From Lentisphaerota bacterium (GTDB taxonomy: Bacteria > Verrucomicrobiota > Lentisphaeria > Oligosphaerales > JAFGRS01): a stretch of 5,773 nt of DNA. The notes beneath the pieces were generated by a model. The model worked only from the letters and a program-made list of their open reading frames with translations, did not search any database and was not told the origin of the DNA. Below, piece after piece: positions 1 through 5,403 of this stretch. The stretch lies in contig JAAYZO010000557.1 in NCBI GenBank assembly GCA_012514865.1, positions 1 to 5,773 on the forward strand. Direction: 5' to 3'. Each line of letters opens with the position of its first letter. Within the stretch, counting starts at the first letter, position 1. Made by a program: the position numbers and the translations under genes.

Positions 1-155
1 ACACCGAGTACATCATGTGGTTTCAGTTCGGCGCCGCGCAGCCAGTCTCGGTCACGTGCTCGCTGAATGTGGTGGCGGGCGAACGGGTCTACGTGAGTGA
101 CGTCTTCCCTTACTTCTGGACGGAGGAAGAGCGTGCACCCGTTCCCGGCCGCTGA
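1..155 (+). CDS. 3' end of an unrecognised gene (C-terminal 50 residues)
   Basis: An open frame enters from the left edge (first whole codon at base 3) and ends at TGA 153-155. It gives 50 residues that begin TEYIMWFQFGAAQPVSV and end APVPGR. Support for real coding comes from the second copy at 3290-3597: the two copies align without gaps except for one insertion. The peptide alternates hydrophobic and polar residues (VTCSLNVVAGERVYVSDVF), which fits a C-terminal beta-rich domain. I do not recognise the family, and the start lies outside the window. The next gene begins 233 bases downstream on the same strand, so it may or may not share a transcript. Confidence 0.6.
   Translation, partial: TEYIMWFQFGAAQPVSVTCSLNVVAGERVYVSDVFPYFWTEEERAPVPGR
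16..121 (+). repeat. Direct repeat copy 1 (intact gene tail)
   Basis: These 106 bases, inside the gene tail at the left edge, recur at 3290-3371 plus 3574-3597. I count about 12 mismatches over 106 aligned bases, or about 89% identity. Bases 16-97 match at a constant offset of 3274 and bases 98-121 at 3476. The difference is the insertion in copy 2. Homology fades before base 16 and after base 121. The two copies bracket the methyltransferase and the LtaS-like gene. Confidence 0.85.
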
Positions 156-275
156 CCGGCGACGCCGCGGCGGCAGCCCTCCTTCGGCCTGGTGAACAGC
201 GCCCTGGCGACAGGAAGTGCGGCCGCGGAGAAACCGCCGTGGTGGGTCAGTCAACCGGGTTCAGTCCTGATGGCT

Positions 276-307
276 GCCTTTGGCGCCGGCTGAGAGACGC
301 CAAAGGC
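276..307 (+). promoter_or_regulatory. Perfect 10-bp hairpin upstream of the methyltransferase gene
   Basis: GCCTTTGGCG (276-285) is followed by a 12-base loop and its exact complement CGCCAAAGGC (298-307). The hairpin lies between the stop of the left-edge gene and the methyltransferase start, 81 bases before the TTG. No T-run follows on the + strand, so it is not a classic intrinsic terminator. It could still end transcription of the upstream gene, shape the leader of the downstream mRNA, or be a protein-binding palindrome. I found no convincing -35/-10 pair nearby. Confidence 0.5.
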
Positions 308-373
308 CTGAGCATAGACCACGGACAGATGCACCGGTGAGGACTGGCCCTGATCCGTCCCCGTCGAGTTCCT

Positions 374-379
374 GGAGAG
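374..379 (+). promoter_or_regulatory. Ribosome binding site GGAGAG that fixes a TTG start
   Basis: GGAGAG lies 9 bases upstream of the TTG at 389. No ATG or GTG in this frame has comparable spacing; the next in-frame ATG is at residue 33. This site is the main reason to accept the TTG start of the methyltransferase. Confidence 0.65.
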
Positions 380-388
380 ACGAGACCG

Positions 389-1261
389 TTGAACCTTCTG
401 GACATAACCACGCGGGTGGTCCCTCCGGTTGCCTGGGCCGAAGGCGAGAACATCCCCTGGAGTGATCCTGACTTCAGCCGACGCATGCTGGCCGAGCACC
501 TGAACCAGGAACACAACCTTGCCAGCCGCCGCGGCGAGATCGTCGACCGGCAGGTGCAGTGGATCCACAACGAGGTGCTTGGCGGCAGGCCAACGCGCAT
601 CCTGGATCTGGCGTGCGGCCCCGGGCTCTACACGAGTCGGCTCGCGGGACTGGGCCACGAGTGCGTCGGCATCGACTACGCTCCTGCGGCGATCCAGTAC
701 GCGCTGGAGACCGCGTCGCGCGAGGGCCTGGCCTGCTCGTACCGGCTGGGCGATGTGCGGGAAACCGGGTACAGCGGCGGTTACGGCCTGGTCATGCTGC
801 TCTACGGCCAACTGAACGTGTTCCGCAGAAGCGAGGCGCGGGCGATCGTCGAGAGGGCATTCTCGGCCCTCGTGCCGGGCGGTCTGCTGCTGCTGGAGCC
901 ACAACGGTTTGCCACCGTTGAGGAGGGCGGCCGGGCCGGCAGTTCATGGTACTCCCGTGGGGAGAGCGGCGGCCTGTTCTCGGATCGCCCGCATCTGTGC
1001 CTGTCCGAGCACTTCTGGGATGGCGAAAGCCGCTCGGCAACGCAGCGGTTCTTCATCGTTGACGCCGGGAACGGCCAGGTCACCCGGTGTGCGATGACGA
1101 CGGAAGCGTACAGCGATGACCAGTTCCGGGAGTTGCTCACGCGCGCCGGATTCCGTGATCTCCGGTTCTTCCCGTCCCTTGTTGGCACGGAGGTCGATGA
1201 GGCGAGTCAGGCCGCCAATCTGGTCGTGCTGGGCAGAAGAGGCACCCAGTGTACCCCGTGA
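389..1261 (+). CDS. Class I SAM-dependent methyltransferase
   Basis: A 290-residue protein of the Rossmann-fold methyltransferase superfamily, which transfers a methyl group from S-adenosylmethionine. Motif I is DLACGPG (residues 73-79), after the hydrophobic strand ILDL. The acidic residue that normally binds the SAM ribose is D96 in GIDYAP. Motif II/III-like segments are GDVRE (121-125) and the YGLVMLLYGQLNVF strand (132-145). The usual post-motif LVPGGLLLLEPQ is at 161-172. The C-terminal part (about 200-280) probably covers the substrate site and ends with a typical FRELLTRAGF helix. The acceptor cannot be read from sequence; small molecules, lipids and sugars are all possible. There are no membrane segments or signal peptide, so it should be cytosolic. 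The start is TTG with GGAGAG 9 bases upstream. The 3' end overlaps the LtaS-like gene by 13 bases, which points to co-expression and perhaps a shared envelope-related pathway; that link is inference. Confidence 0.9.
   Translation: MNLLDITTRVVPPVAWAEGENIPWSDPDFSRRMLAEHLNQEHNLASRRGEIVDRQVQWIHNEVLGGRPTRILDLACGPGLYTSRLAGLGHECVGIDYAPAAIQYALETASREGLACSYRLGDVRETGYSGGYGLVMLLYGQLNVFRRSEARAIVERAFSALVPGGLLLLEPQRFATVEEGGRAGSSWYSRGESGGLFSDRPHLCLSEHFWDGESRSATQRFFIVDAGNGQVTRCAMTTEAYSDDQFRELLTRAGFRDLRFFPSLVGTEVDEASQAANLVVLGRRGTQCTP
1239..1242 (+). promoter_or_regulatory. Ribosome binding site inside the methyltransferase gene
   Basis: GAGG (part of AGAAGAGG, 1235-1242) sits 6 bases before the GTG at 1249 and 15 bases before an alternative GTG at 1258. 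Spacing favours 1249. The 1258 start would make the familiar 4-base GTGA overlap, so it remains possible; the two starts differ by three residues. Confidence 0.6.
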
Positions 1262-3270
1262 ACTCCGGCACATCCCCGACGCTGACGCCCACTGCAGGCA
1301 CGCGCTTTCTTGAGCAGGTGACGCAGGATCTCCGCCTCTGGCTCTACTGCATGAGCCTGTTGTCGCTCTCTCGGGTTGGGCTCATCGTCATCTTCCGACG
1401 CCTGATCCACGAGCAGACCGGCTGGGGCTCTGTTGCCGCGGCCGTGCTCAACGGGATTCGGTACGATTCGGCCATCGCGGCTTGGGTCGCAGCGGTTCCT
1501 CTGGTTCTGAGCATCGCCTGCCTGTTCCACGACCACACCCGGCGGGCGGCGCAGTTGCGGCGTCTTGCCGGCGGCGTTTTCGCCTTCCTCACCGCACTGC
1601 TCTTCATGGTCACCACGCGGTACTTCCGCGAGTACAACGACCTGTTCAACCACTTTCTGTTTGGCTTGTACTACGACGACACCAGAGCCATCCTGAAGAC
1701 CATCTGGGCAGACTACCGGCCGCTCAGCGGCCTGCTGTTCGTCGGTGTCAGTGGCGGCGCTGCCACGCTGTTGCTTGTGGCCCTGACACGGTCTCCATGG
1801 TCGCTGCCGCCCGCGTTCACGCGGGGCCTGGCGGGTTCCGTACCGCGTCGTGTCGGTGCCGTCCTGCTGGTTCTGGCGCTCTTCGTCGGCGCGGCGCGCG
1901 GCTCCTTCGGCAGGCGTCCGGTGCAGAAGAAGGACGCCGCCGTAACGCGCGATGAGCTGCTGAACAAGATGGTGATCAACCCGTACACGGCCTTGCGCTA
2001 TGCGTTCAAGGACCATCGTGAACTGTCGCGCGACAAGGGGCTGCGGGTCTTCCTGAAGGACGAGGATGTGGGCCGCGCTCTGCGCCTGGTTTGCGGGACC
2101 GACGCGCGCCTGGCCACCGTAGACGAGTACATGCGCAGAACGGCGGGAGCCGCGGCCGGGCCGGCGCCGGATCATGTGTTCCTGATCATCATGGAGAGCT
2201 ACGAGGCCTGGCCGCTGTTTCCCGAGTTCCAGTGCCTTGGCATCGCCAGGGAACTGCAGGGGCTTGCGGACCGGGGCATAGCCGTACGCCCCTTCGTTCC
2301 TTCGTCCAGTGGCACCATGGAGTCATTCGCGGCCATCGTCACGGGCTTGCCGGACGCCGGCGTTCACACCAACTACCAGCCGACGGCGCGCCAGCCGTAC
2401 CCCAGTTCCGTGGCCGAGACGTTCCGCCGCATGGGCTACCGAACGCGGGTCTTCTATGGCGGGTACCTCAGTTGGCAGGCCTTTGGCGATTTCTGCCGGT
2501 CACAGGGGTTCGATGAGGTCTACGGCGGCGGCCAGATGGGCCCCTGGCTGGCCGGCAACGAGTGGGGTGTAGACGACGAGGTACTGTTTGATTTCACGGC
2601 GAAGACCGTCGCGGACTCGCCCAGGAGCTTCAACGTGATCCTCACGACCAGCTTCCACCCTCCCTACGACATCGATGTGCGCGGCAAAGGGTTCACGTTG
2701 GCGAGGTTGCCAGAATCGCTTGCCGACAAGGCCGTTGACTCGCCGGACTTCGACATGCTGGGGCACTTCTGGTACGCCGACCGCTGCCTGGGCGAGTTTG
2801 TGCGCACGGTAGAGGCGAGGTTGGCAGGGACTCTGTTCGCGGTCACCGGTGACCACACCGGCCGGCGTAGCATCACGCGTCAGCCCTCCGTTGCAGAGCG
2901 CTCTCTGGTGCCCTTTGTGCTCTACGGCCCGGCAGTCCTCGCCCAAGTCACCCCACCTGAGACCATGGCCGGCAGTCACGTTGACATCGCGCCGACGCTG
3001 ATCGAGTTGTGCGCACCGGAGGGTACACCCTATGTCGCGCTGGGACGCAATATGCTGAAGAATGGTGTTCCGGCCATGGGCATAGGCCGGGACTACGTTG
3101 TTGACGGCAGCGTCATCTGGAGCGCCAACGCGGCGACCCCGGCCGCCGAGGCGGTCCCCTGGCTGACGGAGCCGATGGTACCGCCCGGCAGAGCGCCGTT
3201 GACACCCGTGCATCGCGCCTTCCATGGGATTGCGTGGTGGCGCATCAAGAGGGGCGCCGATCTGCCCTGA
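1249..3270 (+). CDS. LTA synthase-like phosphoglycerol transferase / sulfatase-superfamily membrane enzyme
   Basis: A 673-residue protein with an N-terminal membrane domain and a large C-terminal alkaline-phosphatase-fold domain, the architecture of LtaS and OpgB/MdoB-type phosphoglycerol transferases. About five hydrophobic helices are visible (residues roughly 33-50, 73-93, 108-123, 160-180 and 202-216). The catalytic domain starts near 307. Expected metal and nucleophile positions are present: E316 in FLIIMESYEAWP, T356 in SSSGTMESF as the likely nucleophile, H470 in TSFHPPYD, D535/H536 in VTGDHTGRR, and the SHVDIAPTL segment (576-584) typical of the superfamily. Family members move glycerol phosphate or related groups from lipid donors onto polymers or glycans at the outer face of the cytoplasmic membrane. 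In a diderm the product need not be lipoteichoic acid. The gene overlaps the methyltransferase by 13 bases, suggesting translational coupling. A sulfatase or phosphoethanolamine transferase role cannot be excluded, although the Cys/Ser formylglycine signature of sulfatases is absent where T356 lies. Confidence 0.88.
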   Translation: MYPVNSGTSPTLTPTAGTRFLEQVTQDLRLWLYCMSLLSLSRVGLIVIFRRLIHEQTGWGSVAAAVLNGIRYDSAIAAWVAAVPLVLSIACLFHDHTRRAAQLRRLAGGVFAFLTALLFMVTTRYFREYNDLFNHFLFGLYYDDTRAILKTIWADYRPLSGLLFVGVSGGAATLLLVALTRSPWSLPPAFTRGLAGSVPRRVGAVLLVLALFVGAARGSFGRRPVQKKDAAVTRDELLNKMVINPYTALRYAFKDHRELSRDKGLRVFLKDEDVGRALRLVCGTDARLATVDEYMRRTAGAAAGPAPDHVFLIIMESYEAWPLFPEFQCLGIARELQGLADRGIAVRPFVPSSSGTMESFAAIVTGLPDAGVHTNYQPTARQPYPSSVAETFRRMGYRTRVFYGGYLSWQAFGDFCRSQGFDEVYGGGQMGPWLAGNEWGVDDEVLFDFTAKTVADSPRSFNVILTTSFHPPYDIDVRGKGFTLARLPESLADKAVDSPDFDMLGHFWYADRCLGEFVRTVEARLAGTLFAVTGDHTGRRSITRQPSVAERSLVPFVLYGPAVLAQVTPPETMAGSHVDIAPTLIELCAPEGTPYVALGRNMLKNGVPAMGIGRDYVVDGSVIWSANAATPAAEAVPWLTEPMVPPGRAPLTPVHRAFHGIAWWRIKRGADLP

Positions 3271-3289
3271 CCAAGGCCTCAATCGGGGT

Positions 3290-3597
3290 TGTAGTCTCAG
3301 TTTGGCGCCGCGTAGCCAGTCCCGGCCAGGTGCTCGCTGAATGTGGTGGCGGGCGAACAGGTCTTCGTTAGCCTGACCTATTCACGCGCCGCATGGCAGC
3401 TCGTGAACAGGCCTCCCTTCGGGCTTCGACGCGAGGCGCTTGCGGCCTCTTGCTCAGGGCTAACCTTGAGCAAGCGGCGCATCGCGACGCGCGTCGAAAC
3501 TTGCGCCACAATACAGTGTGCCGCAAGTGGATGGTGAGCGAAGCATCCGCGCGTCGCGAATAGTCCAGGTTAGTGACGTCTTCCCTGACTTCCGGAC
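3290..3597 (+). pseudogene. Decayed second copy of the left-edge gene tail, split by an insertion
   Basis: Bases 3290-3371 and 3574-3597 match 16-97 and 98-121. Read in the frame of copy 1, the CAG codon has become TAG (3312-3314), giving FGAA-stop-PVPARCSLNVVAGEQVFVSDVF, so it cannot be translated as the original. It begins only 20 bases after the stop of the LtaS-like gene and has no start of its own. Several differences from copy 1 are transitions, consistent with neutral decay. The 198-bp insertion at 3372-3569 interrupts it further. It is a relic of a duplicated gene, or the far half of the original site if the two-gene cassette arrived by recombination. The parent family is unknown. Confidence 0.75.
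3372..3569. mobile_element. 198-bp MITE-like element with inverted ends and TTAG duplication
   Basis: The left end CCTGACCTATTCACG (3372-3386) matches the reverse complement of the right end, CCTGGACTATTCGCG (read from 3569 back to 3555), at 12 of 15 positions. Similarity continues imperfectly for about 10 more bases. TTAG flanks both sides (3368-3371 and 3570-3573). Removing the element and one TTAG restores a sequence collinear with the intact gene tail at 87-121. The interior has no credible gene but is densely self-complementary: TTCACG/CGTGAA (3381-3386/3402-3407), TTCGACGCG/CGCGTCGAA (3425-3433/3490-3498) enclosing CTTGCTCA/TGAGCAAG (3449-3456/3467-3474), ACTTGCG/CGCAAGT (3499-3505/3522-3528) and GGATG/CATCC (3529-3533/3544-3548). 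It would need a transposase in trans. The TTAG target fits the YTAR-type sites of some IS5-family elements, but that assignment is inference. If the duplication is GTTAG, the right boundary moves to 3568. Confidence 0.75.
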
Positions 3598-3623
3598 TTG
3601 TGCTCGGGTGTTGTGCTCGGGGT
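3598..3623 (+). repeat. 13-bp tandem repeat, two copies
   Basis: TTGTGCTCGGGTG (3598-3610) is followed directly by TTGTGCTCGGGGT (3611-3623), 11 of 13 identical. It starts exactly where homology to the left-edge gene tail ends, so it may mark a junction or replication slippage. Confidence 0.6.
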
Positions 3624-3728
3624 CAGCGTAACCTAAAACGCCTATGCGGAGCTTCTTGTGCCTTTTTTGCAGGTAGCGTTGTAGCTGAATGCCGGCAATT
3701 ACAGCCTTCATTTTGCCCAATCCGCTTG

Positions 3729-3770
3729 CCGGAATCGGGGAGAAAAGCCAAATGCAGGTCCGGATTCCGG
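3729..3770. repeat. 8-bp inverted repeat with 26-base loop
   Basis: CCGGAATC (3729-3736) pairs exactly with GATTCCGG (3763-3770). The right arm is itself part of a near-palindrome, TCCGGATTCCGGA (3759-3771). No T-run follows, so a terminator role is unsupported. It may belong to the same dispersed repeat block as the hairpins downstream. Confidence 0.45.
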
Positions 3771-3771
3771 A

Positions 3772-3840
3772 GTCCTGTCGTTCCGTCGTCCTGTCGTCCT
3801 CGGATGAAACGTCGCGTCGTGGCGTGCGTCGTTTTGTCGC
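3772..3840 (+). repeat. GTCCTGTCG / GTCG-rich low-complexity stretch
   Basis: GTCCTGTCG occurs at 3772-3780 and again at 3788-3796, then decays into scattered GTCG and GTCC units up to about 3840 (CGTCGCGTCGTGGCG and GCGTCGTTTTGTCGC). It looks like a degenerate short-unit repeat leading into the hairpin cluster. No coding or regulatory function is visible. Confidence 0.5.
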
Positions 3841-3874
3841 AGACTTTCAGCCTGCCATGCGGAGCGGTCCATGT

Positions 3875-3930
3875 CCCAGGGCGTTGCCCTGGGCTGATGA
3901 ATGATGCCCTTTCAGGGCACCGGTACGGTG
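3875..3930. repeat. Cluster of three tight 3-nt-loop hairpins (REP-like)
   Basis: Hairpin 1 is CCCAGGGC-GTT-GCCCTGGG (3875-3893), an 8-bp perfect stem. Hairpin 2 is TGCCCT-TTC-AGGGCA (3905-3919), 6 bp. Hairpin 3 is CACCG-GTA-CGGTG (3918-3930), 5 bp, sharing two bases with hairpin 2. All have 3-base loops, and AGGGC/GCCCT is reused in hairpins 1 and 2. This looks like a REP/BIME-type intergenic palindrome unit. I associate similar AGGGC/GCCCT palindromes with dispersed repeats in planctomycete and related environmental genomes, from memory only. It lies between convergent genes, where such units are common. Confidence 0.65.
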
Positions 3931-3976
3931 TACGGCGGGTGAGAGTTCCTTACTGAGGTCAAGGGGTTTCTGCGCT

Positions 3977-4056
3977 TCTTTCGGCACGAGAAGGTCCTCC
4001 TGTCTCAGCAACGCGAGGCGTTTCGTGTTGTGACGGGCTGTCCTGGTGCCGAAAGA
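3977..4056. repeat. 11-bp perfect inverted repeat enclosing a small hairpin
   Basis: TCTTTCGGCAC (3977-3987) pairs exactly with GTGCCGAAAGA (4046-4056) across 58 bases. Near the centre sits AACGC-GAG-GCGTT (4010-4022), a 5-bp hairpin with a 3-base loop. The result is an 80-base folded unit. It could be a structured RNA, a second very small non-autonomous element, or a palindromic 3'-UTR structure. No flanking duplication is evident. Confidence 0.5.
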
Positions 4057-4119
4057 GCCGGAAGCTGCAGACTCGTGTCAGTTCGGGAATGCCGCCTCCC
4101 AGAGACGCGACGGCCCCCC

Positions 4120-4153
4120 GATGCGGCATCGTGATGCGGGTACACGCCGCATC
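4120..4153 (-). terminator. Palindrome at the 3' end of the peptidase operon (possible terminator)
   Basis: GATGCGGC (4120-4127) and GCCGCATC (4146-4153) form an exact 8-bp GC-rich stem whose outer base is the last base of the peptidase stop codon (TAG on -, 4153-4155). A competing hairpin, GCATC-GT-GATGC (4126-4137), lies in the loop. The position suits 3'-end protection or termination, but there is no T-run after the stem on the - strand, so an intrinsic terminator is not proven. Confidence 0.4.
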
Positions 4154-5403
4154 TACGCCGGGCTGACGACGTCAATCACATGACGATTCCGCAGACGACC
4201 GTAGCGGTTCTCTGCCGTGACGGTAACGCTGCTCTTGCCCGCGCGGGAAAGGGCGGCGGCGGGAACCGTCACTCGCCCTTGGCGGCGGTGGTCATCGTTC
4301 AGCCAGATGGAGTGGGGCGCCACCGGATCGGCGTAGTTCGGGTCGGCTTCTTCGGCAATCAGGACATGGATGGCGTTCATGTTCTCGGCGTAGAACTCGA
4401 TTTCCCAGGGTTGGCCGAGGACGATGCGGTCCGTTGCAGGGCGTGAGTCGATCGTGCAGACGGCGAACTCGCACACCTGGCTGGTTGTTCCGTCCTTCAT
4501 GATGCAGTGAGCCGTGTAGTCGCCGGAACGGGCAGGCGTACGCTCGACGGTCCCGGGGCCATCCAGGGGAATCTGTTCGACCGGCCTGCCCTCGCGTTGG
4601 ATGACCAGCGCCTGGACGCCACGATGATCCCGGTCCATGATGTTGACGATGACGGGGTGACCTTTGCGATAGACGACCCAGTCGCCAAGGTCGAGCAGCA
4701 GCACCCGGTTGATGGTCGCTGCCTGCGCATCCATCGTGTAGTTCGGAAAGAGGAACCGTTCCGCGCGGTTCTCGCCGCGCCAGGCATCGTGATCCGTGAT
4801 GCGGTACAGCACAGCCTTGCGCTGCGCGAGGTAGGAATCGAACTCGGCGGCGGTGTAGTCCTTGGTTCGCGTGGTGGGCGGCCAGCTATCCTCGACGCGA
4901 AGCTGGGTCGCGGTGCCATCCGGTGTGGTCGTGACCTGTGTGACGATCTCGACATGTCCGCGGCACCAGAGGACATCCCCGGCCCGGGCGCCCTGTGCCG
5001 ACTGCGGCTGCGCCGGCTCGATGCCGTCACGATGGTGGGGGCCATGCCAACTGCTTCCTATCTGCATGGCCAGGTGCAGGGCGTACGAGGTGAACCCGGA
5101 GCATACGGTGCCATAGAAAGCGGCGGAATTGGCCCGCTGGCCACGGAGGTCGGCCGTGTAGAGAACACTGAGGGGATTCTCCACAGCCGCCAGGAAAGTC
5201 CTAAGGCCACCATCGAACCCAATCATGCGGCCATCCCAACCACCGTTGGAGTAGGTCACCCCGGTATAGGCGGTGTCGGCCTTGAACTCGCCTTTGCCGC
5301 GCATCGGTATGCCGTCCGCGACCGGCCTCCATGTCACCTGAGACAGGAGGCGCGCGTGGTCGACAGCGCGGTCCTGCCAAGTATTCCTATCGACCGTGTT
5401 CAC
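4153..5403 (-). CDS. NlpC/P60-like (CHAP-like) cysteine peptidase with C-terminal beta-rich domains
   Basis: A 416-residue protein. The N-terminal half resembles papain-fold NlpC/P60 or CHAP enzymes, which cleave peptide or amide bonds, often in peptidoglycan. The likely nucleophile is C101 in YGTVCSGFTSYAL, the family's C-S-G-F pattern. The likely base is H150 in AGDVLWCRGHVEIV, where the AGD before the His is also typical. A third polar residue may be D172 (VEDSWPP). Residues 43-100 (YTGVTYSNGG, TFLAAVENPLSVLYT) precede the active site. I recall similar proteins annotated as hypothetical, but the specific family is uncertain. After about 235 the chain becomes beta-rich, likely two Ig-like modules (about 235-318 and 330-414). 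No signal peptide is seen, which is odd for a wall-acting enzyme. The start is GTG at 5401-5403, overlapping the upstream stop as GTGA, with GGAG 7 bases away. It is probably translationally coupled to the upstream gene. Confidence 0.82.
   Translation of the reverse strand: MNTVDRNTWQDRAVDHARLLSQVTWRPVADGIPMRGKGEFKADTAYTGVTYSNGGWDGRMIGFDGGLRTFLAAVENPLSVLYTADLRGQRANSAAFYGTVCSGFTSYALHLAMQIGSSWHGPHHRDGIEPAQPQSAQGARAGDVLWCRGHVEIVTQVTTTPDGTATQLRVEDSWPPTTRTKDYTAAEFDSYLAQRKAVLYRITDHDAWRGENRAERFLFPNYTMDAQAATINRVLLLDLGDWVVYRKGHPVIVNIMDRDHRGVQALVIQREGRPVEQIPLDGPGTVERTPARSGDYTAHCIMKDGTTSQVCEFAVCTIDSRPATDRIVLGQPWEIEFYAENMNAIHVLIAEEADPNYADPVAPHSIWLNDDHRRQGRVTVPAAALSRAGKSSVTVTAENRYGRLRNRHVIDVVSPA

Larger units (their letters stand above)
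3598..4152. other. Non-coding convergent intergenic zone rich in repeats
   Basis: No convincing gene is present between the relic copy and the peptidase stop. Open frames exist here (for example 3573-3956 and 3689-3904 on +), but they run through palindromes and GTCG-rich DNA, lack good ribosome binding sites and show no protein-like pattern. The zone separates the rightward methyltransferase/LtaS-like pair from the leftward peptidase operon. It holds the tandem repeat, inverted repeats, triple hairpin and 3'-end palindrome listed separately. Confidence 0.7.

Noticed and set aside
175..225. Similarity of GTGAACAG and TGCGGCC near 194-224 to the 198-bp element
   Set aside because: Only two short words match and their spacing differs. 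This is not enough to call a second element copy.
251..904. - strand open frame across the methyltransferase start
   Set aside because: It crosses the leader hairpin and the SAM-binding region, and its composition is typical of an antisense shadow.
1207..2175. Long - strand open frame (322 codons) opposite the LtaS-like gene
   Set aside because: Its translation is Gln/Arg/Gly-rich without any domain pattern. The + strand frame has the full enzyme architecture and a good ribosome binding site. Long antisense frames are expected in GC-rich coding DNA.
3655..3672. T-run (TTTTTT at 3664-3669) considered as an intrinsic terminator for the LtaS-like transcript
   Set aside because: No stable stem directly precedes the T-run on the + strand, and on the - strand it would be an A-run.
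3598..3840. Possible CRISPR-like or satellite array
   Set aside because: Repeat units are short, irregular and unspaced; there are no uniform spacers.
3573..3956. + strand open frame of 127 codons in the intergenic zone
   Set aside because: It runs through the relic gene tail, GTCG repeats and the hairpin cluster. The peptide is a translation of repeats (for example VPGRCPGL), not a protein-like sequence.
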